The notes beneath the pieces are model-generated. The model saw nothing but the letters and a program-made list of their open reading frames with translations, had not been told where the DNA came from and did no database searches. This document shows, piece by piece, positions 43,090 to 43,196 of a DNA stretch of 43,196 nucleotides (its first letter is position 1; every line of letters begins with the position of its first letter). The stretch is from Candidatus Hodarchaeota archaeon (GTDB taxonomy: Archaea; Asgardarchaeota; Heimdallarchaeia; Hodarchaeales; YT1-039), in assembly GCA_016840025.1 (NCBI GenBank), contig JAEOTF010000226.1, forward strand, positions 1 through 43,196, written 5' to 3'. Both the position numbers and the translations under genes were made by a program.

Positions 43090-43196
43090 TCATTGATCTG
43101 AGATTTGACTCAATATTTTTGATAGTGTTTGATGTATTGAAGGTGAAGATGCTAAGATATTCGAAGAATCTATCGTAAAGGGATTATTCTGAAAAT
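43090..43196 (-). CDS. Possible C-terminal end of a gene cut by the right edge
   Basis: On the minus strand a frame is open from the window edge to a TGA at 43090-43092, 34 codons reading FQNNPFTIDSSNILASSPS and ending LSQISDQ. The composition (Ser, Ile, Asn, Gln) is reasonable for the tail of a protein, but so short a frame could be chance. If real, it is the gene upstream of the DUF6125 operon on the same strand. Confidence 0.3.
   Translation of the reverse strand, partial: FQNNPFTIDSSNILASSPSIHQTLSKILSQISDQ

Noticed and set aside
1..43196. CRISPR array
   Set aside because: No regularly spaced repeats of 24-40 bases were seen; the short repeats present are coding or isolated pairs.

Overview
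The window looks like chromosomal DNA of an archaeon, most likely an Asgard (Promethearchaeota, Heimdallarchaeia-like) lineage; this placement is inferred from gene content. Supporting signs are an Arf-type small GTPase with an extra C-terminal domain, a second Ras/Rab-like GTPase in permuted order with a proline-rich linker and membrane anchor, a TFB-like cyclin box, an archaeal/eukaryotic-type phosphopantetheine adenylyltransferase domain, and formaldehyde-activating enzyme (a tetrahydromethanopterin enzyme). Bacterial-type MutS/MutL and Hsp90 are also present, as in several archaeal lineages that acquired them. The DNA is AT-rich, genes are compact, and Shine-Dalgarno sequences (GGTGA, GGAGG) are common, so several starts below were chosen from them. 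GTG and TTG starts occur.

Layout. 1-260: N-terminus of a membrane protein running off the left edge. 495-1678: thioredoxin-like and UspA-like proteins. 1733-4405: two divergent PLP aminotransferases. 4947-9545: two gene pairs of unknown function, one pairing an ACT/RAM-like protein with a HEXXH protein, the other two membrane proteins whose ribosome-binding site lies in a 15-bp inverted repeat. 9746-10276: a winged-helix-like protein. 10693-12975: a nitrilase-nitrilase-PPAT fusion. 13105-19033: mutS, interrupted in its Walker A motif by an intein with a LAGLIDADG endonuclease, followed by mutL. 19160-21969: Arf-like GTPase and a GT-C glycosyltransferase. 22064-24875: a DapA-Fae fusion with an unrecognised enzyme-like partner. 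25063-26059: TFB-like protein and a small P-loop kinase. 26073-28327: HEAT-repeat protein and a conserved unknown. 28648-30495: NfeD-like/SPFH membrane pair. 30910-34055: an alpha-solenoid protein and a PAS-GAF histidine kinase. About 34345-34774: a structured, GC-richer non-coding island with IS200/IS605-like end hairpins. 34777-36675: Hsp90. 36907-39333: a small unknown and a secreted phospholipase D-like protein with a lamin-tail domain. 39509-42846: a four-gene operon ending in the permuted GTPase. 43090 to the right edge: possibly the end of another gene.

How genes may work together. MutS and MutL form a methyl-independent repair pair: MutL keeps its endonuclease motif and both carry sliding-clamp-type peptides. 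The PPAT fusion may couple pantetheine chemistry to coenzyme A synthesis. The DapA-Fae fusion may channel formaldehyde between an aldolase site and the C1 carrier. The two GTPases, the SPFH/NfeD pair and the solenoid proteins suggest membrane-associated signalling and scaffolding. The most unusual items are the circularly permuted GTPase with FH1-like polyproline, the nitrilase pseudoenzyme-enzyme-PPAT fusion, the DapA-Fae fusion and the putative omega-RNA-like island.
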